Shown piece after piece: positions 31,358 through 40,072 of a stretch of DNA of 40,072 nucleotides. The position numbers and the translations under genes are program-made. The stretch is from positions 1-40,072 of the forward strand of contig SZPI01000027.1 of the NCBI GenBank assembly GCA_030263635.1, given 5' to 3'. Source of the stretch: Flexicrinis sp001567485 (GTDB taxonomy: Bacteria; Chloroflexota; Anaerolineae; Aggregatilineales; Phototrophicaceae). Under the pieces are notes generated by a model. It was not told the DNA's origin, searched no databases, and saw nothing but the letters and a program-made list of their open reading frames with translations. The first letter of the stretch is position 1; each line of letters begins with the position of its first letter.

Positions 31358-32968
31358 ATGTCCATCATCTCCTTCTCGGAACTATCCCAATCTTTCGGCC
31401 ACTTCGACATCTTCGCCGGGATCACCGGCCGTATCGAACACGACAGCCGCATCGGGCTTGTCGGGCCGAACGGAGTCGGCAAGACCTCGTTGATCCACAT
31501 CCTTGCCGGCATCGAGCCGCCGCCGACCGGCACGCTCAGCGTCAAGCGCGGCCTGACCGTTACGATTCGATGCTCGAGGTATTCACGCCGATCAGGGCGA
31601 TGGAGGACGAGCTGCGCGCACTCGAACACCAGATGGCGGAGGACGCCAGCGAAGGCGTGCTCACCGCCTACGGCGATTTGCTCGATGTGTTTGAGGCACG
31701 CGGCGGATACGACTATGAGCTGCGCATCGAGCAGACGCTGACCGGCCTCGGTTTTGGCATCGACGACTTCTTCACGCCGGTTCGCAAGCTGAGCGGCGGG
31801 CAGAAGACGCGCGCGCTGCTGGCCCGCCTGCTGCTACCTCGACATCGAAGCGATCACATGGCTTGAGGGCCTGCTGGGGCGCTGGCCGAAAGCCGTGCTG
31901 ATCGTCAGCCATGATCGGCGCTTCCTCGATCAGACCGTCAATACCATCTGGGTGATGACGCCGTTCGGGATCGAACCCTATAAGGGCAACTACAGCGCGT
32001 ATGTCAAGCAGCGCGAAGAACGCGAAGCCCGCGCGATGGATTTGTATGAGGCCGAGATGGAGCGCATGTGGAAGGAGTTCGACTTCATCAAGCGCTTCAA
32101 GAAGGATGGCGACTCACAGGCTATCGGCCGCCTGCGCCGACTGACGCGTGACCTCGTGGCGATTGATCAGCTTGGCTTGGTGCAGTACCTCGGCTATAAG
32201 AAGTGGAGTGATACCGGTATCGGGAACATTCGCATGTTCACCGTCGCTGAGGCGGAAGCCGCGCTCAAGGCCATTGAGGCGCCAGTTGTACGCACGCCGT
32301 TTCTCAAGATGCGGCTGGCTGATGGCGGGCGCAGCGGTGAACGGGTACTCTCGCTGCACAAGCTGACCGTGGGCTATCCGGGCCGGCCGCTGCTCACCGC
32401 CGACGATCTGCACGTTTATCGCGGCCAGATCGTCGCGCTGACCGGCCCCAACGGCGCGGGCAAGACAACCCTGCTGCGCACCCTGCTGGACGAACTGCCG
32501 GCGCTCTCAGGACGCTTCAGCTTCGGGCATAACGTCAAGGTCGGTTACTTCGCACAGGCCCACGAGTCGCTCAACCCGGAACAGTCGGTGCTGGACAGCT
32601 TGATTGCGGCGGGTGGGGCCATCGGCAAGGCGATTGGCCTGCGCGAGGCGCGCACGCGGCTTGGCACGTATCTATTCCGTGGCGATGACGTATTCAAACG
32701 CGTTGGCGACCTCAGCGGGGGCGAGCGTGCCCGTCTGGCGCTGGCGATGCTGGCGCTGCACGGCGCGAATCTGCTGCTGCTGGATGAGCCGACCAATCAT
32801 CTCGACATTCAGGCGCAGGAGGCGCTGCAAGACGTGCTGCAAGCGTTTGAAGGCACGATCATGCTGGTCAGCCACGACCGGTATCTGGTCGACACGCTGG
32901 CGACGCATGTCTGGCAGATCGAAAATGGCGCGGTGACGGTACGTGAGGCCGAGCGCGCGCTTGCGTGA
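31358..32968 (+). pseudogene. ABC-F ATPase gene with two frame-breaking deletions
   Basis: ABC-F proteins are soluble twin-ATPase factors acting on the ribosome. The first domain starts MSIISFSELSQSFGHFDIFA with Walker A GLVGPNGVGKTSL. Then the frame changes at about 31560/31561: GLTV is followed in another frame by YDSMLEVFTPIRAMEDE, and the expected ~20 residues with the Q-loop are missing. The middle part runs to the ABC signature LSGGQKTRALLARLLL. At about 31833/31835 it changes back to the first frame: the expected Walker B/D-loop segment (a LLLDEPTN-type motif of ~13 residues) is missing and YLDIEAITWLEGLLGRW follows. From there to 32968 the frame is open, with the linker and a complete second ATPase domain (TGPNGAGKTTLLRTLL, LSGGERARLALAML, LLLDEPTNHLDIQA, MLVSHDRYLV). 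Translation from 31358 stops at 31741. Confidence 0.85.
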
Positions 32969-33871
32969 TTATTCGGGGCGGTCGAGGCCGAGGTCGTCAA
33001 ACGCGGCCGGATCGCCCTGCGGCTCCAAATGGGTGAACACGCGGGAATGAGGGACGACGGCGCGCATCTCGCGCTCGATGTCCTCGACCACGTCATGCGC
33101 CTGCTTGACCGTCCAGCGCGGCGGCACCAGCACATGCACCGAGATAAACCGGCGCGCCCCGGACTGGCGCGTTCTGAGCGCGTGGAACTGGATCCCCGAC
33201 GTCTCGAACTTGTGAATCACGCCTTCGACCGTGCGGCGCTCTGGCTCAGGAATCGGGGTGTCCATCAGGCCGTCGACGCTCTTGCGCAGCAGCACGATCC
33301 CGATCCGTAGGATGTTGAGCGCGACCACCAGCGCGATCACCGGATCGAGCCATGTCACGCCGCTGATGCCGACGACGATGAGGCCGGTAAGCACGCCGAC
33401 ACTCGTCCATACGTCGGTCATCAGATGATGGGCGTCCGCTTGCAGCGTCACCGAGTCGTTGGCCCTGCCGACGCGATCGAGCACCATCGCCACGCCGAAG
33501 TTGACCAGCGATGCCAGCACCGACAGGCCGAGTCCGATCCCGATCTGTTCGACGGCATGGGGGCGCAGCAGGCGGTCGATGCTTGTGGCGATGATGCTGA
33601 CCCCTGCGACGAGGATTAGCGTGCCTTCAATGCCGCTGGAGAAGTACTCGATCTTGTCGTGGCCGTACTCGTGCGATTCGTCAGGCGGGCGCGCGGCGAT
33701 GATGAGCGCGGTGAGGGCGACTAACGCCGCGGCGAGGTTCACCAGCGACTCGACTGCGTCGGACAGCAGGCCGACCGATCCGGTGAGCAGATACGCGAGC
33801 CCCTTCAGCGCGATCGTCACGACCGCCGCGCCGATGGACAAGTACGCATAGCGATGCAGAGTGCCGCGCAT
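32969..33871 (-). CDS. Cation diffusion facilitator (CDF) family transporter
   Basis: 300 residues, with AAAGGAG eight bases before the ATG. Six membrane helices (about 10-205) and a C-terminal cytoplasmic ferredoxin-like domain (about 215-290, with RFISVHVLVPPRWTVKQAHD). Metal-site acidic residues are in LLSDAVESLVNLAA (helix 2) and DAHHLMTDVWTSVGVL (helix 5, His-x3-Asp). CDF proteins export Zn2+, Fe2+, Mn2+ or Co2+ in exchange for H+. The helix 2 site lacks the usual HxxxD (here D-x3-S), so the metal cannot be assigned. The DDHxxH-like charged stretch DESHEYGHDKIEYF between helices 2 and 3 is normal for the family. Its stop abuts the stop of the ABC-F gene. Confidence 0.9.
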   Translation of the reverse strand: MRGTLHRYAYLSIGAAVVTIALKGLAYLLTGSVGLLSDAVESLVNLAAALVALTALIIAARPPDESHEYGHDKIEYFSSGIEGTLILVAGVSIIATSIDRLLRPHAVEQIGIGLGLSVLASLVNFGVAMVLDRVGRANDSVTLQADAHHLMTDVWTSVGVLTGLIVVGISGVTWLDPVIALVVALNILRIGIVLLRKSVDGLMDTPIPEPERRTVEGVIHKFETSGIQFHALRTRQSGARRFISVHVLVPPRWTVKQAHDVVEDIEREMRAVVPHSRVFTHLEPQGDPAAFDDLGLDRPE

Positions 33872-33960
33872 GTCGCTCGCTCCTTTGCGGCTCAGGCGCG
33901 CCGGCGTTGGCTAAAGCACGGCCCGAAACCCGCCAGAAGACTCACGCCCTCACTCACGAA

Positions 33961-34025
33961 CCTCACCTCCACCTCGCCGCGCTCGGCTCCCTTTCTCCAA
34001 GTTGGAGTGGGCACGGGGGATGAGG
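33961..34025. repeat. Imperfect palindromic intergenic element
   Basis: CCTCACCTCC at the left and GGGGGATGAGG at the right can pair, and CTCCAA-G-TTGGAG (33995-34007) forms the core. It resembles the short C/T-rich, G/A-rich palindromes often scattered between genes in high-GC genomes. It lies between the P-type ATPase stop and the CDF start, and could also help end transcription. Confidence 0.45.
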
Positions 34026-34058
34026 CCGAGACGGGATGCAAACCCCTTGAAAAGACCC

Positions 34059-36967
34059 TTACCCGACCACTTGCGGCTTGAAGAGGATCTTATCGGCTTC
34101 GGTCGCCAGCAGCACGATGAACGCAAGGCCGGTCGCCAACACGAGATCGCCGAAGCTCAACGGGAACACTTTCAGCAGATCGCTCAAGAACGGCACGTAC
34201 AGCACCAGCAGCTGCAGCACGAACGTCGAAAGGATGGCCCACAGCAGCAGGCGGTTCTTGCGGAACCCCACGCGGAAGAACGATACGCCGTCACCGGGGT
34301 GGATTCCGGCGACGTGGAACATCTGCCCGAACGCCAGCACCGTAAACGCGATGGTACGCGGGATCGACTCGAGAATGCCGATCAGGCCCTCGCTGCCGCC
34401 GTGTTCTTCGCCTTCTGCATCGCTGTCCAACACGCCGAGTTGTGCGATTCGCTGTTCGGTAGTCAGCGTGTCCCAACCGGGGTCGACGTGCTCTGCGCCG
34501 GCCAGTGCCACGATCTGATCGTACGAGAGGTGTTCGGCGCCCAGCGTGCGGCTGAACGGATCAAGCCCGTAGCTGACGTGCCCGAGCGCGAAGCCGATCA
34601 ACGTCACGAGCGCCAGCACCACGGCCATGACGATCACCTGCCGGCCCAACCCGCGCGCGAAGATGCTCTCGCTCTTGCTGCGCGGCGGGCGGTTCATCAC
34701 GGTCGGCTCCGGCGGTTCGAACCCCAGCGCGATCGCCGGCAGGCCATCGGTGACGAGGTTGATCCACAGGATTTGGATCGCCAGCAGCGGGATCGGCATG
34801 CCGATCAAAATGGCGACCAGCATGACGAGGATTTCGCCGATGTTGGAGCTGAGCAGATAGCGCACGAACTTACGGATATTGTCGTAGATCGTGCGGCCTT
34901 CTTCGACCGCCGCGACGATGCTGGCGAAGTTGTCGTCGGTCAGCACCATGTCGGCCGCGCCCTTGCTGACCTCGGTGCCGGTGATGCCCATCGCCACGCC
35001 GATGTCGGCCTGTTTGAGCGCCGGCCGTTGACGCCGTCACCGGTCATGGCGGCCACCGCACCTTGCGATTGCAGCGCCTTGACCAGCCTCAGCTTATGTT
35101 CCGGCGATACGCGGGCGAAGACCGACGTGCGTTCGAGCGTCTTGACCAGCCCGGCATCGTCCATCTTCTCAAGCTCGAGGCCGCTGACTGCCTGCTCGCC
35201 CTCGCGCATGATGCCGAGGCTTTTAGCGATGGCTTCGGCGGTCAGTACGTGATCGCCGGTGATCATGATCGGGCGGATGCCGGCGCTGCGGGCCTTCTCG
35301 ACCGCCGCGCGCGCCTCAGGCCGGGCCGGGTCAAGAATGCCGACCAGCCCCAGCAGGTTGATTTGCCGTTCGATCTCCGGCGTCACCTTGTCGGGAACGC
35401 TGTCGAGCGGGCGATACCCGACACCCAACACGCGCAGCCCCTGCGCCGCCATCTTGTCGACCTGATCGTGCCACGCCTGATGACGTTCCTTCGACAGCGG
35501 GATGACTCCGTCGGGCGTGTGTTCGTAGCCGGCCCACTCGATCAACCGGTCGGGCGCTCCTTTGGTGATCGCGATGTACTTGCCTTCGAACAGCAGATCG
35601 GCGTGATCGCCCTTGACCTCGTGAATGGTCGTCATGGCTTTGCGTTCGCTGCTGAACGGCAGCTCGGCCACGCGCGGCAGGTCTGCCTCTAATTGGTCGC
35701 GCGTCCAACCGATCTTCTGGGCAGCGACCAGCAGCGCCCCTTCGGTGGTGTCGCCGACGACGTTGAAACGCCCGTCGTTGTCGCGCTCCAGATAGGCGTC
35801 GGTATCGAGCGCCATCGCTTTGAGGAACCGGCCGATACTGGGCGTTGTGCGCGGGTCGATGCTTTGATCGCCGATCTTGAACTCGCCATCCGGCGTATAC
35901 CCGATGCCGGTCACGTCGACATCGTTGATACCGGGTAGGGCGAGCATCGTCGCGGTCATCTCGTTTTTGGTGAGCGTGCCGGTCTTGTCCGAGCAGATGA
36001 CGGTCACGCTGCCGAGCGTCTCGACCGCCGGCAGGCGGCGGATGAGCGCGTTACGACGCACCATACGCGCAGCGCCTAACGACAAGCTGACCGTGATCAC
36101 CGCCGGCAGGCCCTCCGGCACCGCCGCGACCGCGAGGCCAATCGCGGTGATCAGCATGTTCTCCAGCGCGAACCCGCGCAGCAGGCCGACGATGAACACG
36201 ACGAACACGATCAAGACCGCGCCGCGCACCAGCGTGATGCTCAGGCGGCGGAGGTTTTCTTGCAGCGGGGTGCGCGTCTCTTCGACGCCCATCAGCATCT
36301 TGGCGATCTTGCCCAGTTCGGTCTCAAGCGCCGTGCCGGTGACGATCATCTCGCCGCGGCCAAAGTTGATCGCGGTGCCCATGTAGGCCATGTTGTCGCG
36401 GTCGCCTAGCCCGGTCTCCTTCTCGTAGACGACCTCGGCGTTCTTTTCCTCAGGCTGGGATTCGCCGGTGAGCGCGGCCTCTTCGACGTTCAGGCTCTTG
36501 GCAACCGTCAGCCGGCCATCGGCGGGGATTCGATCGCCTTCTTGCAGCAGCACGATGTCGCCGGGAACCAACTCCTCGGCGCTGATCTCGCTCACTTTGC
36601 CGTCGCGCTTGACGCGGACGTGCGGCACCTGCATAGCGCCCAGCGCCGCCAGCGCTTGCTCGGCGCGATATTCCTGATACGTGCCGAGCAGCGCGTTCAG
36701 CACGACGATGACCATGATGACCAGCGCGTCTTCGACTTCACCCATCAGGCCGGAAATGACCGCCGCGCCGATAAGCACGAGGACGAGCAGGTCGGTGAAT
36801 TGGCTGAACAGGATTTGCCACACCGACGAGCCTTCACCGGTGGGCAGCAGGTTGCGCCCGTATTTCTCCAGCCTTCGTTGTGCTTCTGCGGTACTTAGGC
36901 CGGCGCCGACATCGACACCGAGTTCGTTTGCAGTCTGCGTGACGCTAAGCTGGTGAAACGCTGGCAT
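34059..36967 (-). pseudogene. P-type Ca2+-transporting ATPase (PMCA/SERCA type) with a 4-base frameshift
   Basis: The ATG at 36967 follows AGGA at a good distance and gives MPAFHQLSVTQTANELGVDV, the cation-ATPase N-terminal domain. Then come the actuator domain (TGESQPEEKN, the TGES loop), helix M4 with PEGLPAVITVSLSLG, the phosphorylation site DKTGTLTKNE (near 35970-35990), and the nucleotide domain (KGAPDRL). The hinge motif reads MTGDGVN and then breaks at about 35025/35026: the next bases encode GRRSNRPTSAWRW and a stop. Four bases (ACGC or equivalent) are missing relative to the expected DAPALKQADIGVAMGI. The other frame continues from VAMGITGTEVSKGAADMVL to the natural end at 34059 with helices M5-M10 complete. 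An intact gene would give about 970 residues. This pump would export Ca2+ or Mn2+ using ATP. Confidence 0.88.
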
Positions 36968-37052
36968 TGCGATATCCTGACTATCATGACATGGGGTGAA
37001 CGTTATCGATTGTACATGATGGCAGAAAAATCGCGGGAGCCGTAGTTTCGAG

Positions 37053-38033
37053 CTAACGCTGCGGCTCGAACGGCGTACCGAGCGCGCCGGGCGGGTTGGA
37101 GCGCAGGATCGCACGCGCCGGCCGCTGAATGCGCTCAGGCAGCACACGCAGCACACGCTCGATCCAGCCCGCGCTGACCAGCATGAGCGTCCCGATCATC
37201 AACAGCCACGGCAGCGTGTTGAGCAGCACGACCGGAAAGTTCACGTCCGGCGAGCGTTGGATCTCGGATGCAATCGCGCGCAGAGCCGCCAGCAGGTACG
37301 CGCCCAGCACCACGCGGAAGGGATGCCACCCGGCGAAGATGACGATCGCCAGCGCGATCCATCCATCACCGTCCATCGGCGGGTTAGCCGACCAGCCCGC
37401 CTTGATCCGCAGCGAATACGCCGCGCCGGCGAGGCCGACCAGCGCCCCGCCGATCATTGTGTAGGCGAAGCGCTGCACGTTGACGTTGACGCCGCGTGCG
37501 TAGGCTGTCTCAGGCCGTTCGCCAATGGCGCGCAGCGTCAGGCCGGCGCGGGTGCGGAACAACAGCCACCACGTCGCCAGCACCAGCGCGAAGCTGAAGT
37601 AGACCGAGAGATCGTGCGTGAACAGCACCTGTCCGATCACCGGCAGGTCACTGAGCAGCGGAATGGGCAGGGTTTCGAGGCGCGGGCCGGGGATGTTGAC
37701 GAACGGCTTGCCGAGGAAGCGGGCGAGATCGGCGCATAACAGCGTGAGCACGAAACCAACGGCGACTTGATCTTGTTTGAGCTGAATGGCCGTGAACGCC
37801 AGCACCAGCGCGATCAACATCCCGATGATGGCCGCGGCAGCGAGGCCGACGACCACCGATCCGGTCGCTTGTGCTGCGGCGAAACCGGCCATCGCGGCCA
37901 ACACCAGACTGCCGTTGACCGAGAGATTGACGACGCCGGCGCGCTCGGTAATCGTCTCGCCGATGCCGGCGATCACCAGCGGCGTGGCCGTCGCGACGAT
38001 GCTGGCGAGGATGTTGATCAGCGTTTCGCTCAT
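37053..38033 (-). CDS. ABC transporter permease, BMP/nucleoside type, second subunit
   Basis: 326 residues from the ATG at 38033, which overlaps the stop of the upstream permease (ATGA); the much longer frame to 38597 is not real coding. About 8-9 membrane helices. MSETLINILASIVATATPLVIAGIGETITERAGVVNLSVNG is the characteristic start of the short BMP-type permeases (YufQ/NupQ-like), split here as two motifs: TPLVIAGIGETITERAGVVN and GLTLRAIGERPETAYARGVN. With its partner it would import nucleosides. Neither the ATPase nor a substrate-binding lipoprotein gene is next to it, so they must be elsewhere or upstream of the window edge on another unit. Confidence 0.88.
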   Translation of the reverse strand: MSETLINILASIVATATPLVIAGIGETITERAGVVNLSVNGSLVLAAMAGFAAAQATGSVVVGLAAAAIIGMLIALVLAFTAIQLKQDQVAVGFVLTLLCADLARFLGKPFVNIPGPRLETLPIPLLSDLPVIGQVLFTHDLSVYFSFALVLATWWLLFRTRAGLTLRAIGERPETAYARGVNVNVQRFAYTMIGGALVGLAGAAYSLRIKAGWSANPPMDGDGWIALAIVIFAGWHPFRVVLGAYLLAALRAIASEIQRSPDVNFPVVLLNTLPWLLMIGTLMLVSAGWIERVLRVLPERIQRPARAILRSNPPGALGTPFEPQR

Positions 38034-39076
38034 GCGGCGCCGCCCTTCGCGGGGAACCAACGCTGACGAACCCCCGCCCCGATCAGGATCAGCAGCACGA
38101 TCAGCCCTTGTAGCACGCCGACCAGCGACGGGTCGACGCCGAGCAGCGTGTTGACGCGCGTACTGCCGGCGAGGATTGCGGCGAGGGCGAACGTCAGCGC
38201 GGGGATGGGCAGCGCGCGAAAGCCGGCCAGCAGCGCGATTAGCAGCGCGTAGAAGCCGATCCCGCCGCTGACCAGCGGGCGCAGCGCGTGATAGGTATGC
38301 AGGACGCGGTGTGATCCGGCCATGCCCGCCAGCGCGCCGCATACGATCAGCGCGAGCAGGGCGGTGCGCGTGACCGGCACGCCGAGCAGACGGGCGGACT
38401 TGGCGTTCTTGCCGGTCGCCTTGAGTTCGAGGCCAAAGCGCGTGCCGTTCAGGCTGGCGATGACCAGCACGGTGAGGCTGATCACCAGCGCCAGCATGAA
38501 CACGCTGACCGGGAACTCGGCGCTGGCGACCGGCAGCCACGAGTCCGGCGGGAAGGGCGGGGTCGACTGCGCGCTGCCGCCCTCCGGGGGCTGCCACGGG
38601 CCGGAGATGAAGTAGATCGCAACGGTGTTGGCGATGGCGTTAAGCGCGACGCCGCCGAAGATTTCGTTGACCGCGAAACGTGTCTTGAGCAGTCCGGCCA
38701 GCGCCGCCCAGCTGAGGCCGCCCAACGCCCCCAGCCCGACGCACACCGGGATCAGCACGGGCTGGGGCAAGCTAAGAAACTGCGCGCCCCAACTGGCTGT
38801 GAGCGCCCCGGCCATCATCTGTCCCTCGACGCCGATGTTCCACAACCCGGCCGTGAACGTCACGATCAGCCCGATAGCGCACAGCGTCAGCGGAATCCAC
38901 AGGTTCAGCACGGCGGCGACGCGCGCGCTGTCGCGGAACGCGCCCGTCCACGTCATGTCGAAGACCTCCAGCGGGTCGTTGCCCAGCGCGGCGATCAGGA
39001 CGGCGGTGATGATGAGCGATAGGGCGACCGGCGCCAAGATAAACGCCGCGCGGTTTAGCAGGCGGGGCACGGACAT
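38030..39076 (-). CDS. ABC transporter permease, BMP/nucleoside type, first subunit
   Basis: 348 residues from the ATG at 39076; an in-frame TTG at 39091 is the other choice. About nine membrane helices. TLCAIGLIVTFTAGLWNIGV followed by EGQMMAGALTASWGAQ is the family motif (YufP/NupP-like), with LKTRFAVNEIFGGVALNAIA the cytoplasmic coupling segment and GLELKATGKNAKSARLLGVP a second one. It forms the transmembrane pair with the downstream subunit, coupled by a 4-base overlap. It is divergent from icd; a TATGAT near 39112-39117 on this strand may be its -10. Confidence 0.88.
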   Translation of the reverse strand: MSVPRLLNRAAFILAPVALSLIITAVLIAALGNDPLEVFDMTWTGAFRDSARVAAVLNLWIPLTLCAIGLIVTFTAGLWNIGVEGQMMAGALTASWGAQFLSLPQPVLIPVCVGLGALGGLSWAALAGLLKTRFAVNEIFGGVALNAIANTVAIYFISGPWQPPEGGSAQSTPPFPPDSWLPVASAEFPVSVFMLALVISLTVLVIASLNGTRFGLELKATGKNAKSARLLGVPVTRTALLALIVCGALAGMAGSHRVLHTYHALRPLVSGGIGFYALLIALLAGFRALPIPALTFALAAILAGSTRVNTLLGVDPSLVGVLQGLIVLLILIGAGVRQRWFPAKGGAA

Positions 39077-39194
39077 CAGTGTGAGACTCAATGCTTGCGA
39101 GCGACCGCGTAATCATACCGCTACCTGAAGACTTTCGCCCTCAGGACGCTTGATCCCGCGAATTGCCGTCGCCAGCGCGGTCAAAAGCTAGCAA

Positions 39195-39223
39195 CTGAAA
39201 ACAGCGAAGCTCCATGATACAAT
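39195..39223 (+). promoter_or_regulatory. Promoter of icd
   Basis: CTGAAA (39195-39200) as a weak -35, and TGATACAAT (39215-39223), an extended -10 of the TGn-TACAAT form, at a 17-base spacing. Predicted start near 39230 gives a leader of about 22 nt. Confidence 0.55.
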
Positions 39224-39251
39224 GCGCGTCGTTCCGACAACACACGACAGC

Positions 39252-40072
39252 ATGGACTCGCCCCTGATGACCAACAAAGTCCCTATTACCCTCACGCGCG
39301 GCGACGGTATCGGCCCCGAAATTATGGACGCCTGCCTGCATATCCTGACCGAAGCCGGCGCGCAGATCGAACCTGAGGAGATCGTGCTCGGTGAGCGCGT
39401 CTACCTCGCCGGCACGCTGACCGGCATCACACAAGAGGCGCTCGATTCGGTCTTTCGCACCGGCGTGGTGTACAAAGCGCCGCTGACCACGCCGCAAGGC
39501 AGTGGCTTCAAGAGCGTCAACGTCACCCTGCGCAAGACGCTCGGCCTGTTCGCCAACGTGCGCCCGGTCGTCAGCTATCACCCGTTCGTAGCGACCAAGT
39601 ATCCGGATGTAGATATCGTCATCATCCGCGAGAACGAGGAAGACCTGTACGCCGGCATTGAGCACCGCCAAACGCGCGAGGTCTATCAGACCCTCAAGTT
39701 GATCTCGCGCCCCGGCTCCGAGCGCATCATCCGCTATGCGTTCGAGTTTGCCCGCCGCAACGGCCGCAAGAAGGTGACGTGCTTCACCAAAGACAACATC
39801 ATGAAGATGACCGACGGCCTGTTTCATAAGGTCTTCGACGAGGTTTCCGAGGAGTACCCGGAGATCGAGACCGACCACAAGATCATCGACATCGGGGCGG
39901 CGCGCGCGGCGACCCAGCCTGAGACGTTCGACGTGATCGTGATGTCGAACCTGTACGGCGATATCGTCAGCGACATCGTAGCGGAACTGACCGGATCGGT
40001 CGGCTTGGCGGGTTCGGCCAACGTCGGCGATAAGTTCGCCTTGTTCGAGGCGATCCACGGCAGCGCGCCGGA
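39252..40072 (+). CDS. icd: Isocitrate dehydrogenase (NADP type), partial at window end
   Basis: About 273 residues are in the window; the 3' end is cut. ATG 39252 and ATG 39267 are both possible starts. VPITLTRGDGIGPEIMDACL is the start of the beta-decarboxylating dehydrogenase family. The substrate-binding segment GFKSVNVTLRKTLGLFANVR (the Ser/Asn and Arg residues binding isocitrate) and VIIRENEEDLYAGIEHRQT point to isocitrate rather than isopropylmalate dehydrogenase. Metal-binding Asp is in MSNLYGDIVSDIVAEL. The style matches Thermus/Rickettsia-type enzymes. It converts isocitrate to 2-oxoglutarate in the TCA cycle. The cofactor-specificity segment is only just reached (EAIHGSAP), so NADP versus NAD is inferred from the family. 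Confidence 0.92.
   Translation, partial: MDSPLMTNKVPITLTRGDGIGPEIMDACLHILTEAGAQIEPEEIVLGERVYLAGTLTGITQEALDSVFRTGVVYKAPLTTPQGSGFKSVNVTLRKTLGLFANVRPVVSYHPFVATKYPDVDIVIIRENEEDLYAGIEHRQTREVYQTLKLISRPGSERIIRYAFEFARRNGRKKVTCFTKDNIMKMTDGLFHKVFDEVSEEYPEIETDHKIIDIGAARAATQPETFDVIVMSNLYGDIVSDIVAELTGSVGLAGSANVGDKFALFEAIHGSAP

Noticed and set aside
31895..32968. Stand-alone single-domain ATPase gene starting at 31895
   Set aside because: The reading frame is the second half of the ABC-F gene; its upstream sequence encodes the end of the first ATPase domain and there is no ribosome site at 31895.
34002..35252. Plus-strand frame of 416 codons
   Set aside because: Antisense to the P-type ATPase, whose motifs are clear on the minus strand.
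38034..38597. Long N-terminal extension of the second permease frame
   Set aside because: The translation is Arg/Ala-rich noise antisense in character and overlaps the first permease; the ATG at 38033 starts the family sequence and overlaps the upstream stop.
39141..40058. Long open frame on the minus strand at the window end
   Set aside because: It is the antisense of icd, whose plus-strand translation shows the family motifs from start to window end.

Overview
The window is GC-rich bacterial chromosome with dense, mostly housekeeping and transport genes in short operons on both strands. Many starts have purine-rich Shine-Dalgarno sites, and promoters are sigma-70-like, several with extended -10 elements. 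The gene styles (long serine-pathway dehydrogenase with an ACT domain, double von Willebrand membrane protein, unpartnered FtsX permease, BMP-type permease pair, Thermus-like isocitrate dehydrogenase, EF-P with Arg at its tip) suggest a Chloroflexota (Anaerolineae-like) genome. That is inference from protein style, not a search result. No tRNA, rRNA, CRISPR array, prophage or transposase gene was seen.

Layout. 0.1-5 kb: UPF0316 membrane protein, a family 4 glycosyltransferase, a deazaflavin-type reductase-like protein, GTP cyclohydrolase I (folE) and a Ca2+/H+ antiporter. 5-9.2 kb: a 971-residue von Willebrand protein, a small basic protein with its own promoter, and a histidine phosphatase. 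Two nearly identical 104/105-bp repeats in inverted orientation flank roughly 3.7-9.2 kb, each carrying the stop codon of its neighbouring gene. 9.3-14 kb: a minus-strand serine-biosynthesis-like cluster (PGDH-like dehydrogenase, two HAD phosphatases), then a TPR protein and a receiver-only response regulator. 14-20 kb: FtsX-type permease, holB, efp, an aminotransferase. 20-25.5 kb: DJ-1/PfpI protein, DUF4177-like protein, gamma-glutamyltransferase, family 4 uracil-DNA glycosylase, an FHA protein and two unrecognised proteins. 25.5-31 kb (minus): sulfite-oxidase-like enzyme, DinB-like protein, nucleotidyltransferase, queuosine-precursor transporter, metG. 31.3-37 kb: an ABC-F gene and a P-type Ca2+ ATPase, both with reading frames broken at catalytic motifs, separated by a CDF transporter. 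37-40 kb: two nucleoside-type ABC permeases and the start of icd.

The most interesting system lies in front of metG (30.92-31.14 kb, minus strand). A consensus promoter starts transcription essentially at the ATG of a 27-codon leader peptide with three Met codons within five (codons 9, 11, 13). A 9-nt segment just after these codons is perfectly complementary to the 5' arm of an 11-bp intrinsic terminator that precedes metG. This is the layout of ribosome-mediated attenuation, here apparently sensing methionyl-tRNA, with a leaderless leader peptide.

Other points to check are the PGDH-like enzyme lacking the family's active-site Arg, the uracil-DNA glycosylase with His in place of a cluster Cys, and a T-box-like RNA fragment with no gene to regulate. 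Three separate deletions lie within about 3.5 kb in two ATPase genes.
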